Shown here: positions 35,185-43,530 of the stretch, one piece after another
Layout: the number at the start of each line of letters is the position of its first letter
Position numbering within the stretch: the first letter of the stretch is position 1
Assembly: GCF_013488205.1 (NCBI RefSeq)
Contig: NZ_CP040908.1
Span: 1,713,876 to 1,777,875 of the forward strand
Length of the DNA: 64,000 nt
From: Empedobacter falsenii
Lineage (GTDB): Bacteria > Bacteroidota > Bacteroidia > Flavobacteriales > Weeksellaceae
Direction: 5' to 3'
Translations under genes and position numbers: made by a program
Notes under the pieces: generated by a model
Seen by the model: the letters and a program-made list of their open reading frames with translations, nothing else
Told to the model about the DNA's origin: nothing
Databases searched by the model: none

Positions 35185-37989
35185 ATGAAAAAAGATATCA
35201 ATCAACTTGATCCGAAAGAATTTATTCTGATTAAAGGTGCAAAATTGCACAACTTAAAAAACATTGATTTAGCGATTCCAAAAAATAAATTGGTCGTGAT
35301 TACTGGGATGTCTGGTTCTGGCAAATCTACTTTGGCTTTTGATACGCTGTATGCGGAAGGTCAGCGTCGTTATGTCGAAAGTTTGTCGTCTTATGCACGT
35401 CAGTTTTTAGGAAAATTAGATAAACCGCAAGTTGATTATATCAAAGGAATAGCACCAGCAATAGCGATTCAGCAAAAAGTAAATTCAACAAATCCACGTT
35501 CTACAGTTGGGACAACAACAGAAGTTTATGATTATCTAAAGTTGTTGTACGCACGAATTGGAAAAACATATTCGCCGATTACAGGAGAATTAGTTCAAAA
35601 AGATTCGGTAACGGATGCGATTGATTATTTACAAACTTTTGGGGCTGAAACTAAATTTATTCTTCAAATAAAATTGGTTGTGCCAGAGGAACGTTCGTTT
35701 GCAGAGCATTTGAATATTCTTCAACAACAGGGGTTTACACGTTTGAGTGTCGATGGAAATCAAGTGAAAATTGAAGATTTAATTTCATTTAATTTCGAAC
35801 CTCAACCCGAAAATGATGTTCATCTTGTCATTGATCGTATCGCTTTGCCAACAGAAGATGAAGAATCTTTTTATCATCGTTTGGCAGATTCTATCGAGAC
35901 AGCTTTTTTCGAAGGAAAAGGAGAAATAGCGATTGTAAATGCAGAAGATAATTCGGTAAAATATTTTTCTAATAAATTCGAATCAGATGGTCTGATTTTC
36001 AATGAACCAACGATTCATTTCTTTAGTTTCAATAATCCTTATGGGGCTTGTCCAACTTGCGAAGGTTATGGGAAAGTAATCGGAGTTGAGGAAAATCTTG
36101 TCGTTCCAAATAAATCGTTGTCAATCTACGAAGATGCAGTTGTAGCTTGGAAAGGTGAGAAAATGGGTGAGTGGAAAAATCATTTTATCAAACTTTCTCA
36201 AAAAGTAGATTTTCCAATTCATAAACCTTATTTTGAGTTATCCGAAGAGCAAAAAGATTATTTGTGGCACGGAGATAATGATTGGGAAGGATTGGATGGT
36301 TTCTTCAAAATGGTTGAGGAGAATACATACAAAATTCAATATCGTGTAATGTTGTCGCGTTATCGTGGTAAAACAACTTGTCCGACTTGTAAAGGAAAGC
36401 GTTTGCGTAAAGAAACAAATTACGTGAAAATTGCAGATAAATCAATTAATGATTTGGTTGATTTACCTTTGAATGAGTTGAATGATTTCTTCACAAGTAT
36501 TACATTTAATGAATATGACCAGCAAATAGCGGGTCGAATTATATACGAAATTAAGTCGCGTTTAACGTTTTTGTTAGATGTTGGTTTAGAATATTTAACG
36601 CTAAATCGTGCTTCGAATACGTTGTCTGGTGGAGAATCACAACGTATCAATTTAGCAACTTCTTTGGGAAGTAGTTTGGTTGGTTCGATGTATGTGTTAG
36701 ACGAGCCTTCGATTGGTTTACATTCGCGTGATACAGCGAAATTTATTACGATTTTACATCGTTTACGCGATTTAGGCAATACAGTGATTGTGGTAGAACA
36801 TGATGAAGATATTATGAAAGCTGCCGATTATATCATCGATATTGGTCCTGAAGCAGGAACAAATGGAGGTGAAGTAGTTTTTGAAGGAACCTATGATGAA
36901 TTATTAAAAGGTGATACATTAACATCTAAATATTTGAACGGAAAATTAGAAATTGAAGTTCCTAAAAAACGTCTAAAATCTCCTAATTATCTAAAAATTA
37001 TTGGAGCAAGAGAAAATAATCTAAAAAATATTGATGTTAAATTTCCTTTGAACGAATTAACTGTGATTACAGGAGTTTCGGGTTCAGGAAAATCGACGTT
37101 GATGAAAGATATTTTAGCACCAGCCGTTCAGCGTCATTTCGAGATTTTTGGAAATAAAATCGGTGATTTTGATGAGTTAGTTGGTGATTTGAAACAATTA
37201 GAAGGTGTTGAGTTAATCGATCAAAATCCAATTGGAAAATCTTCGCGTTCTAATCCTGTGACTTACGTAAAAGCCTACGATGATATACGAAATTTATTTG
37301 CTAATCAAAAAGCGAGTAAAGTGATGGGATTTCAACCAAAACATTTTTCGTTTAACGTAGATGGAGGACGTTGTGATACATGTAAAGGAGAAGGAACGAT
37401 TACCATCGAAATGCAGTTTATGGCTGATGTTGAGCTGGTTTGTGAAGATTGTCATGGAGAACGTTTCAAGAAAGAAATCTTAGAAGTTAAGTTCGAAGGA
37501 AAATCTATTTCAGATATTTTAAATCTAACAATTGATGAAGCAATTGACTTTTTTACAACTCATCAACAAAATAAAATTGTCGAAAAACTAAAACCATTGC
37601 AAGATGTTGGTTTGGGTTATGTAAAACTTGGGCAATCGTCGAATACACTTTCTGGTGGAGAGGCGCAGCGTGTGAAGTTAGCTTTCTTTTTGACGAAAGG
37701 AGAAACGACTAACAAAACCTTGTTTATTTTCGATGAGCCTTCTACTGGTCTGCATTTCCACGATATTCAGAAATTGATTAAAGCATTACGTGCTTTGATT
37801 GATTTGGGACATTCGGTTTTTGTGATCGAACATAATATGGATATTATCAAAGTAGCAGATTGGGTGATAGATCTTGGTCCAGAAGGAGGGAAGAAAGGCG
37901 GTTATTTGGTTGCCGAAGGTACGCCAGAAGAGATTATCAAAGTAAAAGAATCGTATACTGCTCAATTCTTGAAAGAGAAATTGAAATAA
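35185..37989 (+). CDS. uvrA: Excinuclease ABC subunit A
   Basis: 934 residues, full length. Two ABC ATPase halves: Walker A GMSGSGKSTLAF (first) and GVSGSGKSTLMK (second), ABC signatures LSGGESQRINLA and LSGGEAQRVKLAF, and Walker B YVLDEPSIGLH and FIFDEPSTGLH. Zinc-finger cysteines in CPTCEGYG, CPTCKGKR and CDTCKGEG/CEDCHGE. Recognises DNA damage with UvrB in nucleotide excision repair. Confidence 0.96.
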   Translation: MKKDINQLDPKEFILIKGAKLHNLKNIDLAIPKNKLVVITGMSGSGKSTLAFDTLYAEGQRRYVESLSSYARQFLGKLDKPQVDYIKGIAPAIAIQQKVNSTNPRSTVGTTTEVYDYLKLLYARIGKTYSPITGELVQKDSVTDAIDYLQTFGAETKFILQIKLVVPEERSFAEHLNILQQQGFTRLSVDGNQVKIEDLISFNFEPQPENDVHLVIDRIALPTEDEESFYHRLADSIETAFFEGKGEIAIVNAEDNSVKYFSNKFESDGLIFNEPTIHFFSFNNPYGACPTCEGYGKVIGVEENLVVPNKSLSIYEDAVVAWKGEKMGEWKNHFIKLSQKVDFPIHKPYFELSEEQKDYLWHGDNDWEGLDGFFKMVEENTYKIQYRVMLSRYRGKTTCPTCKGKRLRKETNYVKIADKSINDLVDLPLNELNDFFTSITFNEYDQQIAGRIIYEIKSRLTFLLDVGLEYLTLNRASNTLSGGESQRINLATSLGSSLVGSMYVLDEPSIGLHSRDTAKFITILHRLRDLGNTVIVVEHDEDIMKAADYIIDIGPEAGTNGGEVVFEGTYDELLKGDTLTSKYLNGKLEIEVPKKRLKSPNYLKIIGARENNLKNIDVKFPLNELTVITGVSGSGKSTLMKDILAPAVQRHFEIFGNKIGDFDELVGDLKQLEGVELIDQNPIGKSSRSNPVTYVKAYDDIRNLFANQKASKVMGFQPKHFSFNVDGGRCDTCKGEGTITIEMQFMADVELVCEDCHGERFKKEILEVKFEGKSISDILNLTIDEAIDFFTTHQQNKIVEKLKPLQDVGLGYVKLGQSSNTLSGGEAQRVKLAFFLTKGETTNKTLFIFDEPSTGLHFHDIQKLIKALRALIDLGHSVFVIEHNMDIIKVADWVIDLGPEGGKKGGYLVAEGTPEEIIKVKESYTAQFLKEKLK

Positions 37990-38015
37990 TAATAAAAAAA
38001 GCTATATTTATGTTT

Positions 38016-38606
38016 ATGAAATATAGCTTTTTACTTTTAATAATTATTTTTACTTCGTGTAATTCGTATAATGTAAATCGTCTCGAAAAAAATGTTTCTT
38101 TAAATGAAAATAATACTGTTCAGCTTAATTTAGAGGAACGAAAAAATTATGTCATTATAAAAAATGATTTTCCTGAGGGGTCAGATAAACTTCATGAAAA
38201 AATTGACCAATCTGTAAAAGGATTATTCAATGATGAAAATACGATTGTTAATTCATTAGAGTTTTACGATAAATACTATAAGTCGGATGAATTTATGAAT
38301 TTTATAAATCATGATACTTACTATGATTATGCATTTATTGTAGAGTTAAAAGTAGAACCGTATATTCAAGTAGCTCATTATCTAAGTCTTAATAAAGCGA
38401 AATTACCTGAAGAAGGTAAAAGTAGATATAACATTGCTTTACAGGTTCTTAATTTAAAAAATAGAGAGTTATTATTTTCTCAGCAAAGAAATTTTGAGTT
38501 AAATAATACAACATTAACTAAATCTCCAGAATTTATTACGTCTTATGAGGAAAATTATTTTATTAATAATTTTTCAGATATTTTTAGAAATATAATAAAT
38601 TATTAA
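38016..38606 (+). CDS. Hypothetical lipoprotein
   Basis: 196 residues from the ATG at 38016 (MKYSFLLLIIIFTSC, Cys15). An ATG two codons upstream (38010) is also possible; the frame to 37860 runs through uvrA. The mature part is mixed alpha-beta with YDYAFIVELKVEPYIQVAHY and YNIALQVLNLKNRELL. No family recognised. Starts 26 bases after uvrA but is probably unrelated in function. Confidence 0.6.
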   Translation: MKYSFLLLIIIFTSCNSYNVNRLEKNVSLNENNTVQLNLEERKNYVIIKNDFPEGSDKLHEKIDQSVKGLFNDENTIVNSLEFYDKYYKSDEFMNFINHDTYYDYAFIVELKVEPYIQVAHYLSLNKAKLPEEGKSRYNIALQVLNLKNRELLFSQQRNFELNNTTLTKSPEFITSYEENYFINNFSDIFRNIINY

Positions 38607-38626
38607 AACCGAGTTTAGCTCGTTTT
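38605..38626. terminator. Bulged terminator hairpin between convergent genes
   Basis: AAAACCGAG-TTTAG-CTCGTTTT, one unpaired base, T-rich on both strands. Confidence 0.5.
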
Positions 38627-39089
38627 ATTTTGCGCTACATTTTGCGTGATGATATACAAGAAAATTGCACGAATTCGCAATAAAGCACAATTCGTTTGCC
38701 TTTTTGTGTAGCGAAAGTGCCAACTCAATTTGTGATGAATCTGCAATTACAATTTTAGGAAATAAATCTACTTTTATAATCTTTCCGCTTCCATCAGGAT
38801 TCACTTGCAGTGTAGCTTCTGAATGATCTTCGTAAGAAATTACATCAATTTTATGTTGTATACAACAATATAAATACGACATCATGTGACAAGAAGTCAA
38901 ACTACTCAAAAGTAAATCTTCTGGATTGTATAAATTTGGATCACCTTTGAAAGCTTTCGCAGCAGAAACCTCTAAATCAGGTTTTCTTTCAATCGAAATG
39001 TGATGACTTTTTGTATAAATTCTGGTTGAAGAATCCATTTTCGATTCTTTCTTTATCCAATTTAGCGCAACTTTAAATAAATGATTCAA
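38625..39089 (-). CDS. OsmC/Ohr-family protein
   Basis: 154 residues. MNHLFKVALNW at the start matches family members, so the 39089 ATG is kept over 39038. NPEDLLLSSLTSCHMMSYLY holds the first reactive cysteine. The second family cysteine may be in ANELCFIANSC. OsmC proteins reduce organic hydroperoxides. Monocistronic. Confidence 0.85.
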   Translation of the reverse strand: MNHLFKVALNWIKKESKMDSSTRIYTKSHHISIERKPDLEVSAAKAFKGDPNLYNPEDLLLSSLTSCHMMSYLYCCIQHKIDVISYEDHSEATLQVNPDGSGKIIKVDLFPKIVIADSSQIELALSLHKKANELCFIANSCNFLVYHHAKCSAK

Positions 39090-39130
39090 GGCTTAATTTT
39101 TATCAAAAATAATCTTTTCTAAAAGAAAAA

Positions 39131-39154
39131 CACAACTGAGAATCCTCAATTGTG
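39131..39154 (-). terminator. Terminator of the sigma/DUF4097 operon
   Basis: Read leftward: CACAATTGAG-GATT-CTCAGTTGTG then T-rich sequence; one G-U pair in the stem. Confidence 0.7.
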
Positions 39155-39185
39155 CTTTCAAAAAATGTTATAATTTATCTACTAT

Positions 39186-39911
39186 TTATTTTCTCAAATA
39201 GATATTTCCATATTTAGAAGAAAATTCTTGCAATGGCTGTTTACCTACGTTTGCCGCAATTACTGAATGAAAATTATCTGATTTTATAGTTTTGATTGCA
39301 AAATCTAAATTCGTGTACATCTTCCCAAAAAAAGTTTCCACTTTTATTTCTCCAATTTGTTTTGCATTCATTGTTGCATCCACACTTCCATATGTTGATT
39401 GTGCGATAATTGGTGCTTCAAAATTAATAACTTCAATTGTTCCATACGTTGATTCGATAGTTGTTTTCATATGTTCAGGAACTTTAATTTCCAATACAAT
39501 ATCCATTTGTACTCCTGTAGAAACCGAAGAAGATTTGATGTCATTTGCATCAACATATTTCTGATAATCCTCTTTGGTTTGAAATTGTTTTTTTTCACTT
39601 CCAAAAGTCGCTGTCACTTGATGCGGAATATCTTTTAGGTTAACAACTTTGCCTTCGATCGTTTTTCCTTGACCGTTTTTGCTTTCAGTTAAGCTGAAAT
39701 TCGAGTCATTTTTACCATTATTGATATTTACATTTCCAGAAATACTCACTTCGTTTTGTTTCCAAGTGGTGATTTTAACGATTTGCGGATAATCAAATTT
39801 TAATGTTAATTCTTGACCTTTCTCAACTGAAAAACTCTTCTGAATTTTTGTTTGAGCGATTGATAAATTTGCCAATAAGCCCATTGCTAAGGATAAAACT
39901 ACTGTTCTCAT
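39186..39911 (-). CDS. DUF4097-type exported adhesin-like protein
   Basis: 241 residues with signal peptide (MRTVVLSLAMGLLANLSIAQ). Beta-helical pattern with repeats ending in TYGTIEVINFEAPI, STYGSVDATMNAKQ and KYGNIYLRK, as in DUF4097/head-GIN proteins. Overlaps the upstream paralogue by four bases (ATGA). Last gene of the sigma factor operon, so probably an output of that regulon in the envelope. Confidence 0.7.
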   Translation of the reverse strand: MRTVVLSLAMGLLANLSIAQTKIQKSFSVEKGQELTLKFDYPQIVKITTWKQNEVSISGNVNINNGKNDSNFSLTESKNGQGKTIEGKVVNLKDIPHQVTATFGSEKKQFQTKEDYQKYVDANDIKSSSVSTGVQMDIVLEIKVPEHMKTTIESTYGTIEVINFEAPIIAQSTYGSVDATMNAKQIGEIKVETFFGKMYTNLDFAIKTIKSDNFHSVIAANVGKQPLQEFSSKYGNIYLRK

Positions 39912-40717
39912 AACGCTCTCAAATAAATTTTACTATAATCTGATCTGAAAAGGAAACTTGTTCCACCGCCATTTAACGTACCAGTTGCTTGGTTGTTAAT
40001 TTTTATCATATCAGACGAACTATTATTCGCTTCTAATTTCAATGATAATTCAGGTGCAATCAAAATATCACCAAACGAAGTCGTTAATTTTACATTTGCC
40101 TTAGATGATTTCGGAATTGAAGCATCCACGTGACCATAGATCGACACAAGTGACAAAGGACCTTTTACATTTTGACTAAATTTCGCATCGATAGAACCAT
40201 AAATCGTGTTGATTGTTGCAGGTCCCGTTACATTTTCTAACACTACATTGTTGTAACTTGCAGTTGCTTCAAGTTCGTTTTCGATATTTTTGAATGTAAT
40301 GGTACTTCCAAATTGAGATTGATGGTTAAATGAAATTTTCACACCTTTTGGAACTAATATTTTGACATTTGGAGGTGTCATTTGTTGAAGTTGTTTTACC
40401 TCAATTACACCATTTTTTTCTACAACATTTATTCCTAAATCTGTGTTATCCTCAAGCCCTAATGAGTTGATTGATCGCAATCCTTTTGCTCTTTCGTCAT
40501 TATCTCGCGATCTTGTTTTTGTAGAAAAAACAATTTCGTTTCCGTTGTAACCTTCGACTGTTACACGTCCAAGATCAAGGTTCAGTTTTCCTTTATTTAC
40601 AGCTAATTTGTACGTTTTCGAATTATCTTCATTCGCACTTTTCGATTCATTTTGTGCAAAAGTGTACGTAGACATCATCATAACAGATGTAGCTACCAAA
40701 AATATTTTTCTTATCAT
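39908..40717 (-). CDS. DUF4097-type exported protein, paralogue
   Basis: 269 residues, signal peptide (MIRKIFLVATSVMMMSTYTF, then AQN). Contains repeating IYGSIDAKFSQNVKG, SIYGHVDASIP and TSFGDILIAPEL strands, ending SDYSKIYLRAL like its neighbour. Probably arose by tandem duplication with the gene at 39186. Lies 21 bases after the anti-sigma-like gene. Confidence 0.7.
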   Translation of the reverse strand: MIRKIFLVATSVMMMSTYTFAQNESKSANEDNSKTYKLAVNKGKLNLDLGRVTVEGYNGNEIVFSTKTRSRDNDERAKGLRSINSLGLEDNTDLGINVVEKNGVIEVKQLQQMTPPNVKILVPKGVKISFNHQSQFGSTITFKNIENELEATASYNNVVLENVTGPATINTIYGSIDAKFSQNVKGPLSLVSIYGHVDASIPKSSKANVKLTTSFGDILIAPELSLKLEANNSSSDMIKINNQATGTLNGGGTSFLFRSDYSKIYLRAL

Positions 40718-40738
40718 TTTTTGATTTTTTGTTAATTA

Positions 40739-41566
40739 TTATTTTCTAAAAAGAACCGCGTACGCTTCGTCTTTCACAAACGTTTTTGTTGTAGGATCCA
40801 AAACCATTTCTTGTAATTTATTTGTTAATTTCAAATCGATTTGATCGTTATTGATATGCGCAATCATTCCTATTAATTCCATTTGTACCATCGGATCATC
40901 TTGCTTCATAAAAATGTCTGTTAACTCTTTTGAAACGTCTGATTTAGGTAATTTTGAAGCAAGCGCTTCGAGTGCATTTAGTCGCACAATTGTATTGTTG
41001 TCATTTAAAGCTAAATTGTATAAACTCTCTTTTAAATTGTGATCAATACTTGGTAAATCAGCTATTTTTGCAATTGCATTAATACGATTACTTGTTGATT
41101 CTTGATCGTTTAATGAACTTAAAATTTCATTTTTAAGGTTTTCATCTATACCAATTAGTTCTTCTTTTGGTTGAACAATTTTTTCGAAATTTTTCTCTTT
41201 CTGAACTCTTACAAACTGAATTTCTTTTTCATTTTGTTCAGTATTAATATCAGTTGGATGAATAATTTCTGGCTGAATTTCTTCTACTTTTTTAACCTGT
41301 TTTTCCTTAACAACTTCAATTGTTTTAGGCGAATTTACTTCATCATTTTTCAAGAAAAAATATCCACCAACACTCAATAGAACAAGCGCAGAAGCAGCAA
41401 TACTCCAATTCTGAATTCTCCATTTCTTAGGTTGTTCAATTACCAAAGTTTTTTCTTCCTGTTTAGGAATCTCAGCCTGAATTCTTTTCCATAATTCTGC
41501 AGAAGGTTCTTTGTTTTCAAAGGCTTCTCTGTTATTATCAATATGTTTTTTTAAAGAATCATTCAT
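40739..41566 (-). CDS. Anti-sigma-like membrane protein with HEAT repeats
   Basis: 275 residues from the ATG at 41566, which overlaps the sigma gene stop by eight bases. The N-terminal 50 residues (AFENKEPSAELWKRIQAEIP) resemble an anti-sigma cytoplasmic segment; one membrane helix follows (WSIAASALVLLSVGGYFFL). The C-terminal half has HEAT repeats (NTIVRLNALEALASKLP, DPMVQMELIGMIAHIN). It likely holds the ECF sigma at the membrane and senses through the HEAT domain; this is inferred. Confidence 0.75.
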   Translation of the reverse strand: MNDSLKKHIDNNREAFENKEPSAELWKRIQAEIPKQEEKTLVIEQPKKWRIQNWSIAASALVLLSVGGYFFLKNDEVNSPKTIEVVKEKQVKKVEEIQPEIIHPTDINTEQNEKEIQFVRVQKEKNFEKIVQPKEELIGIDENLKNEILSSLNDQESTSNRINAIAKIADLPSIDHNLKESLYNLALNDNNTIVRLNALEALASKLPKSDVSKELTDIFMKQDDPMVQMELIGMIAHINNDQIDLKLTNKLQEMVLDPTTKTFVKDEAYAVLFRK

Positions 41567-42131
41567 TGCAAACGGTTTGTTGTAAGGTTTCGTAAATTTT
41601 CTTTTTTGCACGATGATATTTACTTCTCACCGTGTTGTGGCTCAATCCTAAAAGTTGAGCAATGTCTTCTTGCGGCATGTCTTCGAACAGAAATAGATTC
41701 ACAATTGTTCTTGTATCCGTTGGTAATTCTTCAATCGTTTGTTGCAATTCTTCAATTTTACCATCCAACATTTGTTTTTCTTCCAAACTTTCTTCACTGT
41801 CATCAATAATATTTGCTCCTTCAACATCCGAAAAATAAACTTTGTTTTTTCGTAAATGTGAAATCGATTTATTAATCGCAACTCTACTGAACCAAGCTCC
41901 TAAATTCTCGATGTTTTTCAACTTTTGAATATCAGAAAAAAGTGAAATAAAAATTTCTTGTGTCAAATCTTCCGCATCAGAAACTTCTGTCACCAAACGA
42001 TAAACAGAATTGTAAACTGATTTCGAATAGCGATGATAGAGCTGAGTATAACCAGCCTCTACACCAGATTCGCACCAATCTAATAGTTGTTTATCATTTA
42101 TTGAAAAATTTTCTTTCTCCAAAATTTTCAA
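41559..42131 (-). CDS. ECF RNA polymerase sigma factor
   Basis: 190 residues. Region 2 (YTQLYHRYSKSVYNSVYRLV, DAEDLTQEIFISLF, NLGAWFSRVAINKSISHLRK) and region 4 (LPTDTRTIVNLFLFEDMPQE, DIAQLLGLSHNTVRSKYHRA) are clear. First gene of a four-gene leftward operon with its putative anti-sigma and two exported DUF4097 proteins. Signal unknown, probably envelope stress. Confidence 0.92.
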   Translation of the reverse strand: MKILEKENFSINDKQLLDWCESGVEAGYTQLYHRYSKSVYNSVYRLVTEVSDAEDLTQEIFISLFSDIQKLKNIENLGAWFSRVAINKSISHLRKNKVYFSDVEGANIIDDSEESLEEKQMLDGKIEELQQTIEELPTDTRTIVNLFLFEDMPQEDIAQLLGLSHNTVRSKYHRAKKKIYETLQQTVCNE

Positions 42132-42320
42132 GGTTTCATTGTTGTTTCTATTGTATAGACGCAGTAAGTTTTTGAATGTTGCATCAATTTTTAAAAAAGT
42201 TTTTGAAATTTAACAATTATTGAATTATTCACCCTGATTTTCAGTGATAATAAACGAAATTTTGAATATAAATTTTAAAATGGTCTTTATTGTATATTTT
42301 TAATTTGCTTATAATAAAAC

Positions 42321-42439
42321 CGTCATTTCGAGTGAAATTCGTTTAGAATTTTGTATCGAGAAAAAGGTTTTAGTTGATAAAATTCTATTCTCGATACAAT
42401 TTTTATTCATTTCATTCCTGAAAATCACTCGAATTGACG
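42321..42439. repeat. 119-bp dispersed palindromic element, copy 2 (inverted)
   Basis: Arms CGTCATTTCGAGTGA and TCACTCGAATTGACG, inner arms TTGTATCGAGAA and TTCTCGATACAA. Same length as copy 1 and oriented opposite to it. The intergenic stretch 42132-42520 holds this element and the promoter box of the next gene, nothing else. Confidence 0.9.
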
Positions 42440-42484
42440 AATTTTAATTCAAAATGCACAATACTATATTCTTGATTATTTTTC

Positions 42485-42492
42485 TATTTTTG
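42485..42492 (+). promoter_or_regulatory. -7 box of the M28 peptidase gene
   Basis: TATTTTTG (TAnnTTTG), 28 bases before the ATG at 42521. No -33 TTTG at the right distance. Confidence 0.45.
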
Positions 42493-42520
42493 TTAGACGT
42501 ATACTTAGTCGAAATTGAAT

Positions 42521-43471
42521 ATGAAAAAAATAGTTATCATCTTATCTTTGGTTGTAGGAACCAAGTCTTTTGCGCAAGAAATTGAAGTCAAAAACCTTAA
42601 AAAACACGTTTATTTTTTGGCAGATGACAAAATGAAAGGGAGAGGAACCGGAAGTGAAGAAAATTTGAAAGCTGCAAAATATATTGCGAAAGAATTTAAA
42701 AAATATAAACTTCAACCTTTAGGAGAAGATGGTTATTTTCAGGGATTTGAGGCGAAAGTGAAAAAAGTGAAAGTTGTTGACAGTATTCGTTCTGCAAAAA
42801 ATGTGATTGCTTTTTTAGATAATAAAGCGGATAAAACGATTGTGATTGGTGCACATTACGATCATTTGGGAGAAGGAAAGCAAGGAAGTTCTTTGGCGAA
42901 AGATAGCTATGGAATGATTCACAATGGTGCTGATGATAACGCTTCTGGCGTTGCAGGCTTGTTAGAATTGGCAAGATTTTACAGTAAAAATAAAGTGACA
43001 GAACCTGTTAATTTTTTATTTATTGCTTTTGGTGCTGAGGAATTAGGTTTGGTCGGTTCACGTTATTTTGTGAAACACCCAACGTATGATTTATCGAAAG
43101 TACATTGGATGTTAAACATGGATATGATTGGTCGTTTGAACAAAGAATCTGGTGTTTCTATTATAGGTTATGGAACTTCTCCAGCTTTTGAAACGATTTT
43201 TAACGAAATTAATCCGACTGATTTTGTCAAATTTTATACAGGTTATGAAGGTAGAGGCGGCTCGGATCAAACTTCGTTTTATGAGAAAGATATTCCAGTT
43301 TTATTTTTTCATACAGGCGGCCACGACGATTATCACAAACCAACAGATGATGCAGATAAAGTAGATTATGAATCGTTGAAAGGAATTCTTAATCTCGAAA
43401 AAGCTGTGATTGAAGGAAGTTTCAAAATTGAAACAATGCCATTTAGAAGCACTGATAAAACTGAAAAATAA
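42521..43471 (+). CDS. Exported M28-family aminopeptidase
   Basis: 316 residues from ATG 42521 (a TTG two codons upstream is less likely). Signal peptide MKKIVIILSLVVGTKSFAQ. Zinc-binding motifs: GAHYDHLGEG (His, Asp), NGADDNASGVAGLLELAR (bridging Asp), AFGAEELGLVGS (catalytic Glu-Glu), NMDMIGRLN (Asp) and FFHTGGHDDYH (His). Periplasmic or surface peptidase. Confidence 0.92.
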   Translation: MKKIVIILSLVVGTKSFAQEIEVKNLKKHVYFLADDKMKGRGTGSEENLKAAKYIAKEFKKYKLQPLGEDGYFQGFEAKVKKVKVVDSIRSAKNVIAFLDNKADKTIVIGAHYDHLGEGKQGSSLAKDSYGMIHNGADDNASGVAGLLELARFYSKNKVTEPVNFLFIAFGAEELGLVGSRYFVKHPTYDLSKVHWMLNMDMIGRLNKESGVSIIGYGTSPAFETIFNEINPTDFVKFYTGYEGRGGSDQTSFYEKDIPVLFFHTGGHDDYHKPTDDADKVDYESLKGILNLEKAVIEGSFKIETMPFRSTDKTEK

Positions 43472-43506
43472 TTGATAAAAATCTAAAATTATTTTTTTTC
43501 AATCCG

Positions 43507-43514
43507 TATTTTTG
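43507..43514 (+). promoter_or_regulatory. -7 box of the radical SAM gene
   Basis: TATTTTTG (TAnnTTTG), 16 bases before the TTG start at 43531. It supports that start and a leader of about ten bases. Confidence 0.45.
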
Positions 43515-43530
43515 CAACAAATTTCAACGA

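Noticed and set aside
37860-38009. N-terminal extension of the lipoprotein after uvrA
   Set aside because: It is an Arg-rich out-of-frame reading of uvrA; the lipoprotein signal starts at 38016.
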